In this document: positions 12,160 through 23,200 of the stretch, one piece after another | Numbering within the stretch: the stretch's first letter is position 1 | Layout: every line of letters starts with the position of its first letter | NCBI GenBank assembly: GCA_963573315.1 | Contig: OY752143.1 | Span: 1,736,001 to 1,800,000 of the forward strand | Reading direction: 5' to 3' | DNA: 64,000 nucleotides | Source of the DNA: Entomortierella parvispora | Lineage: Eukaryota; Mortierellomycota; Mortierellomycetes; Mortierellales; Mortierellaceae | Notes under the pieces: generated by a model | What the model was told of the DNA's origin: nothing | The model's input: only the letters and a program-made list of their open reading frames with translations | Database searches by the model: none | Program-made: the position numbers and the translations under genes

Positions 12160-13546
12160 TCATTTTTTTTCGTTATGAAGGCTGTCCTCGATTTGCCTCC
12201 TCACAACGGATCGAATATAGACGGCTCTCGCGTCGGGTTCGAGCCCTAACAGCTTCTCGTGCAGGCTCACCATGACCGAGTCCGGCGCTGCAGATGATAA
12301 CGATGTGCCCCCTGCAGAGTTCGTCGCCCCGTTCGCAATGGCTAATGTCTTGGTCGGAACAGTACCATTGCGGTTCGTTTGTGAAGACAGTCGTTCATGA
12401 AGCGATTGAAATCTTCGATGAAGTGTCTCAAGACTATCTCGAACAAAAATCATCGTCTGGGGAAAGGGTAGAACTAGAAATGAAGTAGTATTTGAAGAAC
12501 AATGTCAGTAAATGAAAATAGCAAAAAAAAACTCCCCTTTCTCTCCTTTTTCCTCTCTTCTCTAGTGAATCTGATGTTTACCATCGCTATATTCCTTTGC
12601 TGCCTCTCTCAAAAATTGAATCTGCTCCCGACACTTGTTCAATTGCCGCCTCCGGTTTTCCTCGATCTCCAGCTCTTTCCTCAGTCTGTAGTTCAGTGCC
12701 TTGGTCTACAACGAAGAAAACAAATCAGTGATAGGCGCCAGTGAAGTTCAAACATCACACTCACGCCAAAGGTACTTACCGCAATAACGCGTCTACGCAA
12801 AACTTCAAGCTCCTCATCCAGTTGTTGCTCCTTTTCCACTCCAATGTCGAAATCCAGAGCCTCATAGTGAGGAAGTACGATATCGACATTTTCCCCAACG
12901 CCAAACAATTTGTTGAGCGCGTAGAGCTCAAATCGATCAAAATTTTTGTCCACTGATGATTCCAGCAATGTCTCGAATTTGTGCATACACTGGATTCAAA
13001 GAAAGAAAGAAAGATTCGTTTTAATCATTTGTCATTCAGCAGGTGCGGGTGATCGATCACGAGTATGCATTGGCGTATTTCTCTCTTTACCTTTTCGCTC
13101 TCTGTCTTCACGTCGAAATTTGGATCCAATTGTCCGTTGGCCTCCGCTCTGGCAGCAATCTCGTCCATCTGGACTTCTACAAATTCTTGTAGGGCCATCG
13201 ATGCTTGATAGATCATGTTGTTAACAGAGTTGATGACATCGTCGATGAACGACAGGGGTTGAAATCCAAAATGTTCTGTCAACAACTGCTCTTGGTGGCT
13301 CTTTCGTGCTTTATCCCAGGATTCCAGTTGGCTGTCTGTTGCGTTGTTGGTGGGAACTAAATCTGTGGTGGTAGTTATTACGGCTGCAGCCTTGTGTGCA
13401 GGGATGGAGGTAGAGTTGTGTCCATTGGCTGGGTGATTGCCAATGTTTGACCTGGTGTTATTCCGTGATGACGATTGTGCGGCGAGCGCCAATCGAGAAG
13501 CCGAGGCTCCCGTGCGTGCTTGCTGCGGTGCTTGACTGCGATTCAT
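12160..13546 (-). CDS. MIS12: MIS12/Mtw1-like kinetochore protein
   Basis: Subunit of the Mis12 (MIND) complex, which links centromeric chromatin to the Ndc80 and Knl1 outer kinetochore. Exons on the minus strand: 13546-13091, 12989-12780, 12705-12582, 12473-12160, giving 367 residues. The diagnostic blocks are LTEHFGFQPLSFIDDVINSV at about residues 92-111 and, across the first junction, MHKFETLLESSVDKNFDRFE. A coiled-coil follows (EKEQQLDEELEVLRRRVIA, then LRKELEIEENRRRQLNKC) with a helical C-terminus. The first 85 residues are Gln/Ser/Asn-rich and unlike other family members. An in-frame ATG lies further upstream at 13798, but the Cys-rich stretch it would add does not look like Mis12, so 13546 is preferred. 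The last acceptor (TTTCTAG, entering at 12473) was chosen because it alone keeps the frame. Confidence 0.9.
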
Positions 13547-14225
13547 AAGCTGATCCTGTTCCTGGGTGGTGGTGGTGTCTGCGTGCCTCCGATGCAAAGC
13601 GAAGGAAAAGAAGGATGCTGTTCTTTCGCGAATGCATCTTTTTTTTTCTCGCGTCCTGCTACAGTAGTCACATAATCGATAGAATTTCGCTGGCTTGCTT
13701 TGTTTGATGCTTGCATCATCACACTCCCGCGCACACCCCTTGAAGCAAACACACGTTCTAGTCCTCTGGCCTGTCAAAAAGGCGCCCAAAGATGTCATTG
13801 CTCATCGTGTCTGAGTAACATCACAGAACCACAACAATAACATAAAACGCCGGTTGTTGGCGTTCGCCCATTCCTCCCTCTGAACACTGAACACTTGAGG
13901 ACAGGATTAACAAGTTTTCAAGGGTGAACGTCAGTTGGTACCTTAGTAGTAGCCTGGATGTAACTGCTGACCGTTATCAGGTCAATCGGAAGAGCAAAGG
14001 ATGGCATAGACCGTGAGAAGGATGAATGTAACTGAAGGAGCGCGCAGGACGCTTTGGATAAACAGGAAACAGGGTTTCCCCAATACAGAAGGGACACGGG
14101 TCCTCTTGACTCTTTATTGCCTTCTTTCTCTTTCTCTCTCTCTCTCTCCCTCTCTCTCTCTCTCCCTCTCTCTCCTCTGTCGTTTTCTCCCCTTCCACCT
14201 TCGCGTCTCTTCAACTACACCAGTC
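13547..14225. promoter_or_regulatory. Divergent promoter region, MIS12 / SLM-like gene
   Basis: 679 bp between divergent start codons. A pyrimidine tract (CT repeats, about 14126-14175) lies 50 bp before the Slm-like ATG. The open frame 13547-13798 continues MIS12 upstream and could be extra N-terminus or 5' UTR. No other gene seen. Confidence 0.45.
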
Positions 14226-16410
14226 ATGGATGAAAAGAAGAAATCTACCCTAGGCAAGGCCTTCTCGCGTACTTTCAATCGCAAGTCACTGCAGTCCCCG
14301 CCTTCTTCTCCGTCCGCGTTGAACCCCCAAGCAACAAAGAAGCAAGGCGTAGCTGAACCAACTAAAGCTCCCGCGCCCATTGACACAACTTCGACGAATG
14401 TAGCTGATGCCCATGCCATTGTCAATGGCAAGTCTACCTATGACGGCCCACTATCGCCTAACTCGCTAGTCTCTCCTTCAGAGTCCGCTAGTGCGCCCTT
14501 AGTGACTTCGCCCATCCAATTTGTGAACAAAGAAAAGGAAAAGTCGCCTCGTCGCGCGAGCATGCATGTCCGGGAGTCGACAGCCATGTCAAACGCAAGC
14601 ACTGCCAGCCGACTGGGTATGTCGGGCCCTGAAGATAACAACCAGGACGCGGGTCTGAATCCCGCAGATATCCTCCTTGGACGTCTTGTGGCCTACAAAG
14701 CGGTGGTCAAGAATCTTCAGCAGTACTTCGCAGAGATTGTCATTATCGAGTCGGGCGTCTCCAAGTCAATGCACAAAGCCTCTACGTTAATCGCCGTCCC
14801 CTTCAAAGATGGCACCCAGTTCCTGGGCAAGGGTGGGCTCCAAGACGTCTGTGCTGGCATAAGAGATGCCTCGAAGCTCCGAAGTGAACAACACGCAAAC
14901 GCGGCTCGGTTTGTGGAGGAGACGATAGTCAAGAATCTGAGGCTGTTGAAGCAGGACATTAAGAACAAGATCAAGGCCTTCAAATCCGATGCAAATCTGT
15001 ACAGCACCCGTGTTTTCAAGGAGCGAGAGTTGACCCAGGAGCGTATCAGCAGTCTTTCTAAGGCTATTGGTCTTTTTGAGATGGCTGGCGGGCTGCAAAG
15101 GGACATGGAGAAATTGGAGTCAGACCCCTACGTGATAAACTTGTGTAAGTATATCGACAAGCTGTATTCGTCCCTATCTCTATGAATTACGATAAGTGAG
15201 GCATGGCATAGCCTGCTAATAACTGCTCTGTCACTCTAGCCTTGAAAAAGCAACTTGCTAAACAAGTTCAGGAGGAAAATCTCTTTGCTCGAGCTCTGAA
15301 GCAGTGCCAAGAACAAGTCGCCACCTTTGAGGGTCATATCATCAAGGAGGTGAAGCAAATCCTGGTCACATTTTCTCAGTATCAGCTGGGTCATGCCAAT
15401 TCAGGCTTTAGCCAGTCTTGGACTTCAACAGAGATGGCACTGAACGCTTTACAAGCGGACACAGAGTGGAACTTTTTCATGGAACGCAATGGGCATCGCC
15501 TTTTCCCTTCCGAACTGGTTGATTCTAATCCAGATGAACTGGACCATCCCTGCAAGAACAACCCATATGTGTTGCCGATAATGACCGCCCACATGAGCCG
15601 ACAGTCATCTGTTCTCAAGAATTGGAAAGAGGGGTTCTTTGTTTTGACTCGGGCAGGGTGGCTCCATGTATTTGCGTCGGACGATGTGTCCCAGGACCCA
15701 TTACCTGAGCGATCCATCCACCTGTCGACCGCGGTTTTAGGTCCGCACACTGAGTCGGGTCAGAAGCAGCATGTCTTTTCTATAGATGGCAAAGGCATGG
15801 GTGGTCTCTTGCACAGGGATGCTCAAACTTTTACGTATGTTCTGAAGACATGCGCTCTTATTTCATAACGATAGATTTCTTCTGTCATTAACCAGGTTAT
15901 ATGTACTTCATTCTTCTATATAGTGTCCGCGCTAATTCACGCGAAGAAATGCTTTCATGGTGGACCGAAGTCTCGAAACTCACTCACTCTACAACATACA
16001 CGAAGCAAGGTGATGATGGACTCGATAGTGGCATTGCATCGCGAACAGGAACGATCTCACATTCCCCTTCGAACGTGAGACCCATAGGGGGAAACTGTGC
16101 AAGAACCCCTGAGCCCCGCCAGCAGGGAGCTCTACCCCCGTACTCTTCCCCTGATAAAGCTGAGTTCACTCCTGACAAAGCCGAATACGTCTCCGACAAG
16201 ACTGAATACACTGAACCCATCGTGACTCAGCACATTTCGATTGCAGCAACAAGTTCTGTGCCTACAGCTATAACCACCAGACCAGCGCATAGGCATGGAG
16301 GACTCCCTTCAATGAATGACCCCAAGAGCCAACTTTCGCGGCACAACACAGGTTCCACTGTTTCGTTAAACATGGCCGACTATGATCAACCTTCGGAAGG
16401 AGCCTCTTAG
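14226..16410 (+). CDS. SLM1: Slm1/Slm2-like BAR-PH domain protein
   Basis: Members of this family bind PI(4,5)P2 at the plasma membrane and act with TORC2 in actin and sphingolipid control. Exons 14226-15144, 15240-15834 and 15924-16410 give 666 residues. Residues 1-145 are Ser/Pro-rich and begin MDEKKKSTLGKAFSRTFNRK. A BAR-like helical region (about 148-390) starts ADILLGRLVAYKAVVKNLQQ and includes SKSMHKASTLIAVPFKDG. The PH domain (about 420-520) includes SVLKNWKEGFFVLTRAGWLH and ends REEMLSWWTEVSKL. The C-terminal 150 residues are low complexity with three near-repeats of the type DKAEYVSDKTEY. The start at 14226 is preferred over an upstream in-frame ATG at 14013, because that frame runs through the CT tract. 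It is divergent from MIS12 and lies 4.9 kb from the RICTOR stop. Confidence 0.88.
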
Positions 16411-16657
16411 ATGGCCTTCTAACTTTACGATTTTTTTATGATATTAATAACCTCTTCTACTTTATATAAATTGAGCTTTTCATTGTCAAAGAAGAAGATT
16501 GTCGGGAGGAACGTTTTTGATAGTGACAATGGGACCAATGTCGATCTCGACGCGTTTTTTGGACCTAGAGAAGGTAGCAGTCACGTATTTTTTTTTTCCT
16601 TTTTTTTGTATCAAAGTGTCAGCGAATGGTGCAAATCAAGCATCATTCATTAACATC

Positions 16658-18251
16658 ATGGCCAAAGCAAAAAGACAACCCAGAGGACTTGGACGTTCTG
16701 CCGCGACAGAAGACGGTGCAACATCTCAAGATGGTCAAAATACTGGCGTCCGCTTCAACCCCTTGAGCGGCGAACAAAAAGAAAAATCCAGCAAACAACA
16801 CGAGACCGAAGACGAGTCTACACCGATGGAGGGTCAAGAGGAGACTGCCAATCTGGCACTGAAGGAGGGAGAGGCTGGTGACGAGTTGGCCGAACTTCGT
16901 CAGACCTACGAGGCTGCCCAGAAGCAATTTGCCGAGACTGGAGCTCAGGAATACCTTCGAGGAACTATTCATGAGTGCGATCGCATGTTGAGAAACTGTG
17001 GAGAGGAAGTTTACCCTTCAAGCGAATTCAACTACATCTATGCCTCGGCCTTGCATCACTTCTCATTGATCGGAGCGGAACCCGAAGAGCTCAACGGATT
17101 CATTGAACTGGCGATGGAGCATGTCAGCCATGCCGCTGATCTCTTGGAAGGGGAAGGTGCGGCCACGGAGGAATGGAAGTGGAAGTATTACTTGGTCGCA
17201 GGAAAGGTGTACCTTCAGAAGGTATTAATCATCAGGATATATGGGTGGGTCGTACTCTATGGAATTGAATTTTGACAGCTTTTTTTTACTCGATTTTCTG
17301 CAGGCGGACTCGCTCTATGAGGCTCAGGAAGCGGCTGACTCCAAGAAGGAGTTCACTCGTTTGGGGAAAGAAATCAACACGACATTGGCTCAGGCAACCA
17401 ACCTTCTGGATGCAGGATTCAAGTTGATTCCAGAGGGCGAGGAGAAGCATGTTGTCCGACTTGACTCGAAGTCAATCGAAAAAGTTGGTGCCAAGGAACA
17501 TGAGATGGTCTCTGCTGCAGCAAACGTCGCGCTCCATGCCGATAGATTCGAAGAGTATGACCAACGAAAGAAATGGAACACTTGGGCGCTCGACACTTAC
17601 CGCAAGGTTACCAAAGGTATGATCTTGTCTTGTAGATGGCACTGCTGGAGGGACTTCTTAGAGAGAAGAGATGTCGAGTCGAGTGAGTGTATTCACGCAC
17701 CCACCATTTTCTCTTGCTGTCTGCCGCTTTAGATACCCCTGAGAGCGTGGAGGCGTGGCAAGGGATAGCAACTTGTCTGCATTCTATTGTTGGATGGTGG
17801 GCAGACCAGGCAGACGACGAAGACGAGGATGACGAGGAAGAGGATGATGATGAGCCAGAGGACGAGTATAGCCTCCCAGTGTACTCGACTGAACGCGGTG
17901 TCACGTCATTGGAGGCACTGGAGGCTATCAAAAAAGCAATTGAGCTAGGCCGCAAATCGGAGTCTCTCAGTAGCGACCTCCTGACTTTGGTAATCATCAT
18001 AGAGCACAGAGGCGACTGCATGAATGTAAAAAGAGGCCTGTTGACTAACGACTTGTGTAATTATTATGTAGGGGGCTGAGTGCCATCTGAACTTGGTCAA
18101 CATTGCTGTTGGCGATGCAGCTGCAGCCGAACAATCCAAGTTAGCTGTTGCGCTAATCAAGGAAGCCATCGCAACTTTCCCCGACCCAGCACTCGAAGAG
18201 CGGTACGCCGAGGTCCTTGAGGAGTTCGAGGAGATTGCTGGAAAAGAATAA
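16658..18251 (+). CDS. ETT1: ETT1/Nro1-like TPR protein
   Basis: The fungal family includes S. cerevisiae Ett1 (translation termination efficiency, partner of Tpa1) and S. pombe Nro1 (nuclear regulator of Ofd1). Exons 16658-17221, 17304-17616, 17733-17989 and 18072-18251 give 437 residues. The N-terminus MAKAKRQPRGLGRSA matches the basic start typical of the family. Helical TPR-like units follow, for example NYIYASALHHFSLIGAEPEE, EAWQGIATCLHSIVGWWADQ and HLNLVNIAVGDAAAAEQSK. A run of acidic residues (DEDEDDEEEDDDEPEDE, about 320-340) interrupts the repeat region. No transmembrane or signal segment is visible. A T-rich stretch precedes the start. By family knowledge the partner would be a Tpa1/Ofd1-type dioxygenase, which is not in this window. 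Confidence 0.87.
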
Positions 18252-18430
18252 AAACGGACGCTTTGCAACAGTCACGCTGTGAGCGAGAAGGCTCCTTTTT
18301 TGCATGCAGAAAAAAATATCCTGTCTCTCTTCTCTCACACTTCCCTCTCGTCCGATTCATAATACCGACACTACCTTATTTCCCACTAGCTCTCGCACCA
18401 TCACCAATCACTTTCACGCTTCCACCTACT

Positions 18431-19026
18431 ATGTCGTTCCCACCTGAGAAGAACACCGACCAGCTGAACCAGGTTGGGTACTCTACAGGAGCCCAAGAAG
18501 GACAAGGCCACTTCGCCAACAACAGCGCAAACTACGCACCTCCTATGGTCAGCGGAAACAACAGTGGGTCCACCGCTGCCGCTTATGGCTACGAACACGA
18601 TTACAGCGCCCAAGGCGCGCCAGTTGGTGCCGCTGGGTACCCAGGAGCAACTTCTGGGACACATGATGCCTTCCTGGATCCGAATGTCCCCCGACCTAAC
18701 GATATTTTGCCCTTGCACCCGGCCATCATTGAACAACGACACATCGCAGCTTCCATGCTCCCTTGTCCACAGGGTGGATACCACGAACTGAGAACTCATC
18801 AGTATGACTTTTCGCTCCACTCCAATTCCCGAAAAATATGTCTCACCGTCTTGTCTGGCGACAGCTGACAACATTTTCTTTTTCTTCCAATAGTGCCCTT
18901 GGCGCCAACCCCGGTACGCTATTGTCGGTCCTCTGCTTCCCTATCGTCTATTGTTGTGTTAGGAATGACACTGTGTGCATCAAGTGCCACCAAAAGTTTA
19001 ATATCAGTCTCCCAGCTATTTATTGA
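18431..19026 (+). CDS. Small BRI3/LITAF-like membrane protein
   Basis: Exons 18431-18801 and 18894-19026 give 167 residues. The N-terminal 110 residues are Gly/Ala/Asn/Tyr-rich and probably disordered. The C-terminus has the layout of brain protein I3 and LITAF-like proteins: CPQGGYHELRTH, then a hydrophobic segment (LLSVLCFPIVYCCVRND), then CIKCHQKF. In the family these half-sites form a zinc-ribbon-like fold around a membrane-inserted hairpin on endosomal or lysosomal membranes. Without splicing the frame ends inside the intron, losing the hydrophobic segment, which supports the junction. The match is to a short motif, so the family is likely but the function is not known. Confidence 0.7.
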
Positions 19027-19154
19027 GCACCTTGAAAGCACACCGTATCCATATTGAATTTTTTTAATCTTCACCTGAGGTTGCAGGTGACACACCAATA
19101 AACGCGTCTTCACTCTCTCTTTCCGAAAAAAGGAAAGCAAAAACAAAAAAGAAC

Positions 19155-19228
19155 CGCTCCCGGGTGGGCTTGAACCACCAACCTCCTGATTAACAGTCAG
19201 ACGCGCTAACCAATTGCGCCACGGAAGC
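19155..19228 (-). tRNA. tRNA-Asn (GUU)
   Basis: On the minus strand the 74-nt sequence has acceptor arms GCTTCCG and CGGGAGC (one G-T pair) with G as discriminator. The D-arm contains GCGCAATTGGTTAGCGC. The anticodon arm is GTCTGACTGTTAATCAGGAG with anticodon GTT, and the T-arm contains GGTTCAAGCCC. The left end of the retrotransposon lies 27 bp beyond its 5' end. Confidence 0.95.
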
Positions 19229-19255
19229 AATGCAAGATTCAATTGGATGAATTTT

Positions 19256-20179
19256 TGTCGTAAATCCGACCACTTTTAACCCCCGCAGTCGAGCGCCACC
19301 AACCTTCTCCGCCCGGACCCGTCGCGCTCTAGGCCCGGAGGCCCATGGCGTATCACTACCTACAGCTCGTTGCTGATATTTATCCTAACAATTGGGATTA
19401 GCTACCAGGGGGCACTGAGTCAAAGTGTTAAGTATACGAGGTTGCTATTAGGCTGGAAACAGCTATCCGCCCATTTACAGGTGCTCTGTGAGAGCGGTCG
19501 GACATCGAACAAGAAATTTTCTCAAGACACCCTCCGAGGCCCCCTCAATGGCCGTCAAGAAAAGGTGTTCCTGGTGGTGGAAGTCGGTTATTCGAGGAGG
19601 TCTCGGTCTGAATTTGCAGGCGACGAGTCTGCCAACGGATCGGTCGGGGCGTCGAGATGGATGTTACAGCGTGTACAACGTCGACTCACGGGACTATAGC
19701 AGGTTACAGTGGCTGGGAAGATTAAAATTAATCCGACCCTCTTGTGGCTCGTTGTAGAAGATCACTGTTGAATAAAAAAAAAAAAAAAAAACCGGAGGCC
19801 CATGGCGTCTACTTTCATGCAGACGCTGACAGCTATTGGGAGCCTGTCAGCGGTCTTGTCAGCGGATACGTCAGCAGTTCATCAGACCCGCTGACAACCG
19901 ACGACTCAGACTATGAGTTGGTAGATTTGTAGATTTAGCAGATAGCCTCTATAAGTAGACCTGGTCCGCAAGGATGGATCGGCATCTTCTGATGCCGATA
20001 TCTTTCCCTCCTTGCTTGACAGGTAACTCTTCCGTAGCACTATTTGATATAACTCAATACAGATCTTCTGATGCCGATATCTTTCCCTCCTTGCTTGACA
20101 GAATACGTCGATTCTCCTGAAGATCCAAGCACTCTTGTAAATACAGTCGTACATAACAAAGCAGCGCGTTTATACGACA
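19256..20179 (+). repeat. 5' LTR, interrupted by a retroposed insertion
   Basis: Left LTR, TGTCGT...ACGACA, 924 bp including a 441-bp insertion at 19351-19791 plus a duplicated 16-bp site. A TATAAGTA box lies near 19949. A 39-bp segment starting ATCTTCTGATGCC is directly repeated at 19984-20022 and 20063-20101. Most of the C-terminal coding end of the polyprotein frame is also present here (about 19792-19932). Confidence 0.93.
19351..19791 (+). mobile_element. Poly(A)-tailed retroposed insertion inside the 5' LTR
   Basis: A 441-bp segment absent from the 3' LTR, ending in AATAAA and about 18 A residues. It is flanked by a perfect 16-bp duplication CCGGAGGCCCATGGCG (19335-19350 and 19792-19807). 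A poly(A) end with a long TSD shows target-primed reverse transcription, so it is a SINE, a 5'-truncated LINE or a processed mRNA copy. I could not recognise tRNA-like A/B boxes or a reverse transcriptase in it. Short open frames inside it have no known features. Confidence 0.88.
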
Positions 20180-20183
20180 AAAT

Positions 20184-20196
20184 TGGTAGCAAAGGT
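20184..20196 (+). other. Retrotransposon primer-binding site
   Basis: TGGTAGCAAAGG lies 4 bp after the 5' LTR. TGGTAGC is complementary to the CCA-tailed 3' end of initiator tRNA-Met in many eukaryotes, so that tRNA is the likely primer. The host's own tRNA-iMet is not in the window, so the match is unverified. Confidence 0.65.
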
Positions 20197-20233
20197 CGTT
20201 CTTTGTCCCACCCAAATCCAAACACGATACAAC

Positions 20234-23200
20234 ATGCCAGTCGATAGCTCTCCCCCTCGAGATGGTCAACGTCTTGACCCCCCCCGTCGCCCGGGCTCCT
20301 CCATGGGGCTCAGAACCTCTCATCAAGCCAACTTATTCGGTGTCTCGCCTATCCCTCCCCAGTTTCCCCCTCCAGCTCAACCCTCTGACTATGACGAAGA
20401 TGAAGACATGCGAAGTCACCGTAGTGATCCCCCAAGACGAAGAGGCCGTAACAGCCACACCTCTGACACGCCCACGTTCTCAGGTGCACCCGGAACTACC
20501 CCTCTTGAAGCACGAACCTGGATTGAACAAATCGAAGCAGCAGCCGAACTCAACGAGATCTATGAAGACAAGAAGACTCTCGCGGCCATCGCCAAGATGC
20601 GTCTACCTGCCAATATTTGGGGTTTGAACTACCGTCACACCACACAAAGTCGTGATTGGGAAACTTTTAAACAAGCTTTCCTGATGCAGTATGGTTCCCC
20701 CGATGCCGAAGATTCGCTACGAGACGATTTGGATAAGGCCGTCTGGGAAAGAGGTGACACTCCCACGACCTTCTTCCAGAAGTTCCAGTTTGCAGCCCTG
20801 CCCCTATTGAACAAGTTAACCGAAGGCGAAAAGGTCCACATGTTCCGTACACGATGTCCCAAGTTCCTCCACGACTTCCTGATCGAAAAAGAAGTCAAGA
20901 CCTGGGAAGATGTCCGTCGATTCTGTGAAGTCCGTTCTAATATGAAGCTGCAGTTCAGCCTAACTTCTGCTTCTGCGCAACAACGTATTTATCAAGCACA
21001 TCAACAGTTCCCACCTACACGTCCTCACCCATTCCGATTCCAACCTAACTACGCTACAAACCCTCGCATCTATGGATCCCCCAGTATGGGCTTTTATACT
21101 CAAGCCCACCGCCGTGCTAGCACTGTCGAAGCTCAAACCGGTCATCGCCCTGGACCCATGGATATGGATGTTGACACTCATCCATTGGTTAATAACCTTG
21201 AATTAACCTGCCGTAACTGTGGTATAGTCGGTCATCTCGCCGCCCAATGCACCAAGCCGCAAGTCTGCTATAAATGTGGCCAACCCGGACACCGACGACG
21301 AGACTGTAACTCTCTCAGACCTGGCCAGACGGGCCCTTTCAAAAACCGTACACCACGCCAACAGAAACCCGCGCTCAATATGACTATGGTAACCCCGCAA
21401 CAGTTTAATCCGCAAGCCTGCCCCCTGATGGTCCTTCCTGTTCACGTCGCTGGTCTTCCCTTCGAAGCTCTTTTCGATAATGGCGCCAACGTTAACACCA
21501 TTTCCGAGCATGCTCTTGACACCATTCGAAGATTTTGTTCCAAAATGATCCTTCGCGAAACCAAAGTCACGGATCCCGTCCCCATTAAGACCGCGCACAG
21601 TAATGATCTGAGCGCTCAGGCCATCGGCGAAGTCGACCTCCGGTTGACCATTGGCAAAATGGAATGTGCTTTCACTGCCACTGTTATCCGCGAACTCGTC
21701 TATGACTTTTTTATTGGAATTCCTTGGATGCTCTGCTTCCATCCCCAAATCAATTGGGAGCGATACTCTGTCATCTGGAAATTTAACGGACACAAGTGCG
21801 AAGTCCTAGCCAAATCGAGACCACAATCTGTTCCCTTGCCCGACGAAAGCAAACCTCAACTCGCAAACCTTCAATTCGACGCCCAAAAGTTTGCCCATGC
21901 TCTCACTGCCGACGATGCTGTGGAAGCTGGAATCATTTATGTCATGCACACGTCACTGCCTGACCAAGGAAGTCAACCTGCCGAAACAAACCCTGAATTG
22001 TCCCTCGCTCAACAGGCCCAGTTAGACGAATTACTGGATGAATACGCCGCCGATGTATTTGCACCCCTTCAAGAGATGCCGCCTGCCAGACCCGAGTTTG
22101 ACCACCAGATTCCAACCGGCGATGCCCCGCCCGTTGTTAAGAAGATGTACAAGATGTCACCCAGTGAGTTAAAGATCCTGAGAGAGCAACTAGACGAACT
22201 CTTGCGCCTCGGATATATTCAGCCGTCCTCATCACCTTGGGCCGCCCCGGTATTGTTTGTCAAGAAAAAAGACGGATCGATGCGTCTTTGTGTTGATTAT
22301 CGTGGCCTCAACGCCTTAACGATAAAAAACAAGTACCCCTTGCCGATCTTGGAAGAACTTTTAGACCGTCTCCAAGGTGCCGCTTTCTATTCGAAGATGG
22401 ACCTACAACAAGGTTATTATCAATTGCGAATTGCCGAAAAGGATATCCCCAAGACTGCATTTGCCACCCGTTATGGTCATTATGAGTTCCGAGTCATGGC
22501 GTTTGGACTCACCAACGCCCCCGCCTCCTTTCAAGGATTTATGAATGCCCTGTTCCGTCAGCATTTGGATCAATTTGTGATCATTTACTTGGACGACATT
22601 CTTATCTACTCAAAAACCTTTGAAGAACACCTTGAACATCTCCGTCAGACGTTTGAAATCCTCAAGCTTAATGGATTGCACCTCAAAAGAAGCAAGTGCG
22701 CCTTTGGACTTTTTCAGATCTCCTTTGTCGGTCATGTAATTAGTCGCGATGGAATCAAAGTGGATCCCGCCAAGGTCCAGGTTCTACGAGACTGGCCTGT
22801 CCCTAAGAACGTACAACAGCTTCGACGCTTTATTGGATTCATGAATTACTTTCGACGGTTCCTCAAGAATCACGCCCACACTATTATCCCTCTCACCAGT
22901 CTCCTAGCCGATGGACCTGGCCAAGATAAGAACAAGACCCGACCTCTTGCCACATGGGGTCCGGCCCAGCAACTCTCCTTTGACACAGCCCGTGAGTTGC
23001 TCCTGAAAGTTTCCGAAGATAACGTAGCTTTGGCTCTCGGAGACCCATCTCTACCCTATGAGATTGACTGTGATTCCTCAGGTGATGCCACCGCCGCCAT
23101 TTTGTATCAAGTTAAGGATGGTATCCGTTATCCTGTCGCTTACGAGTCGCGTAAATTAAAGCCTGCCGAACGCAACTACCCGGTCCATGAGAAAGAACTA

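Noticed and set aside
13547-13798. 84-residue N-terminal extension of MIS12
   Set aside because: In frame and open, but Cys/Arg-rich and unlike the family, with a good start at 13546.
19370-19757. Overlapping ORFs inside the poly(A)-tailed insertion
   Set aside because: Two frames are equally open and neither shows reverse transcriptase, endonuclease or other known motifs.
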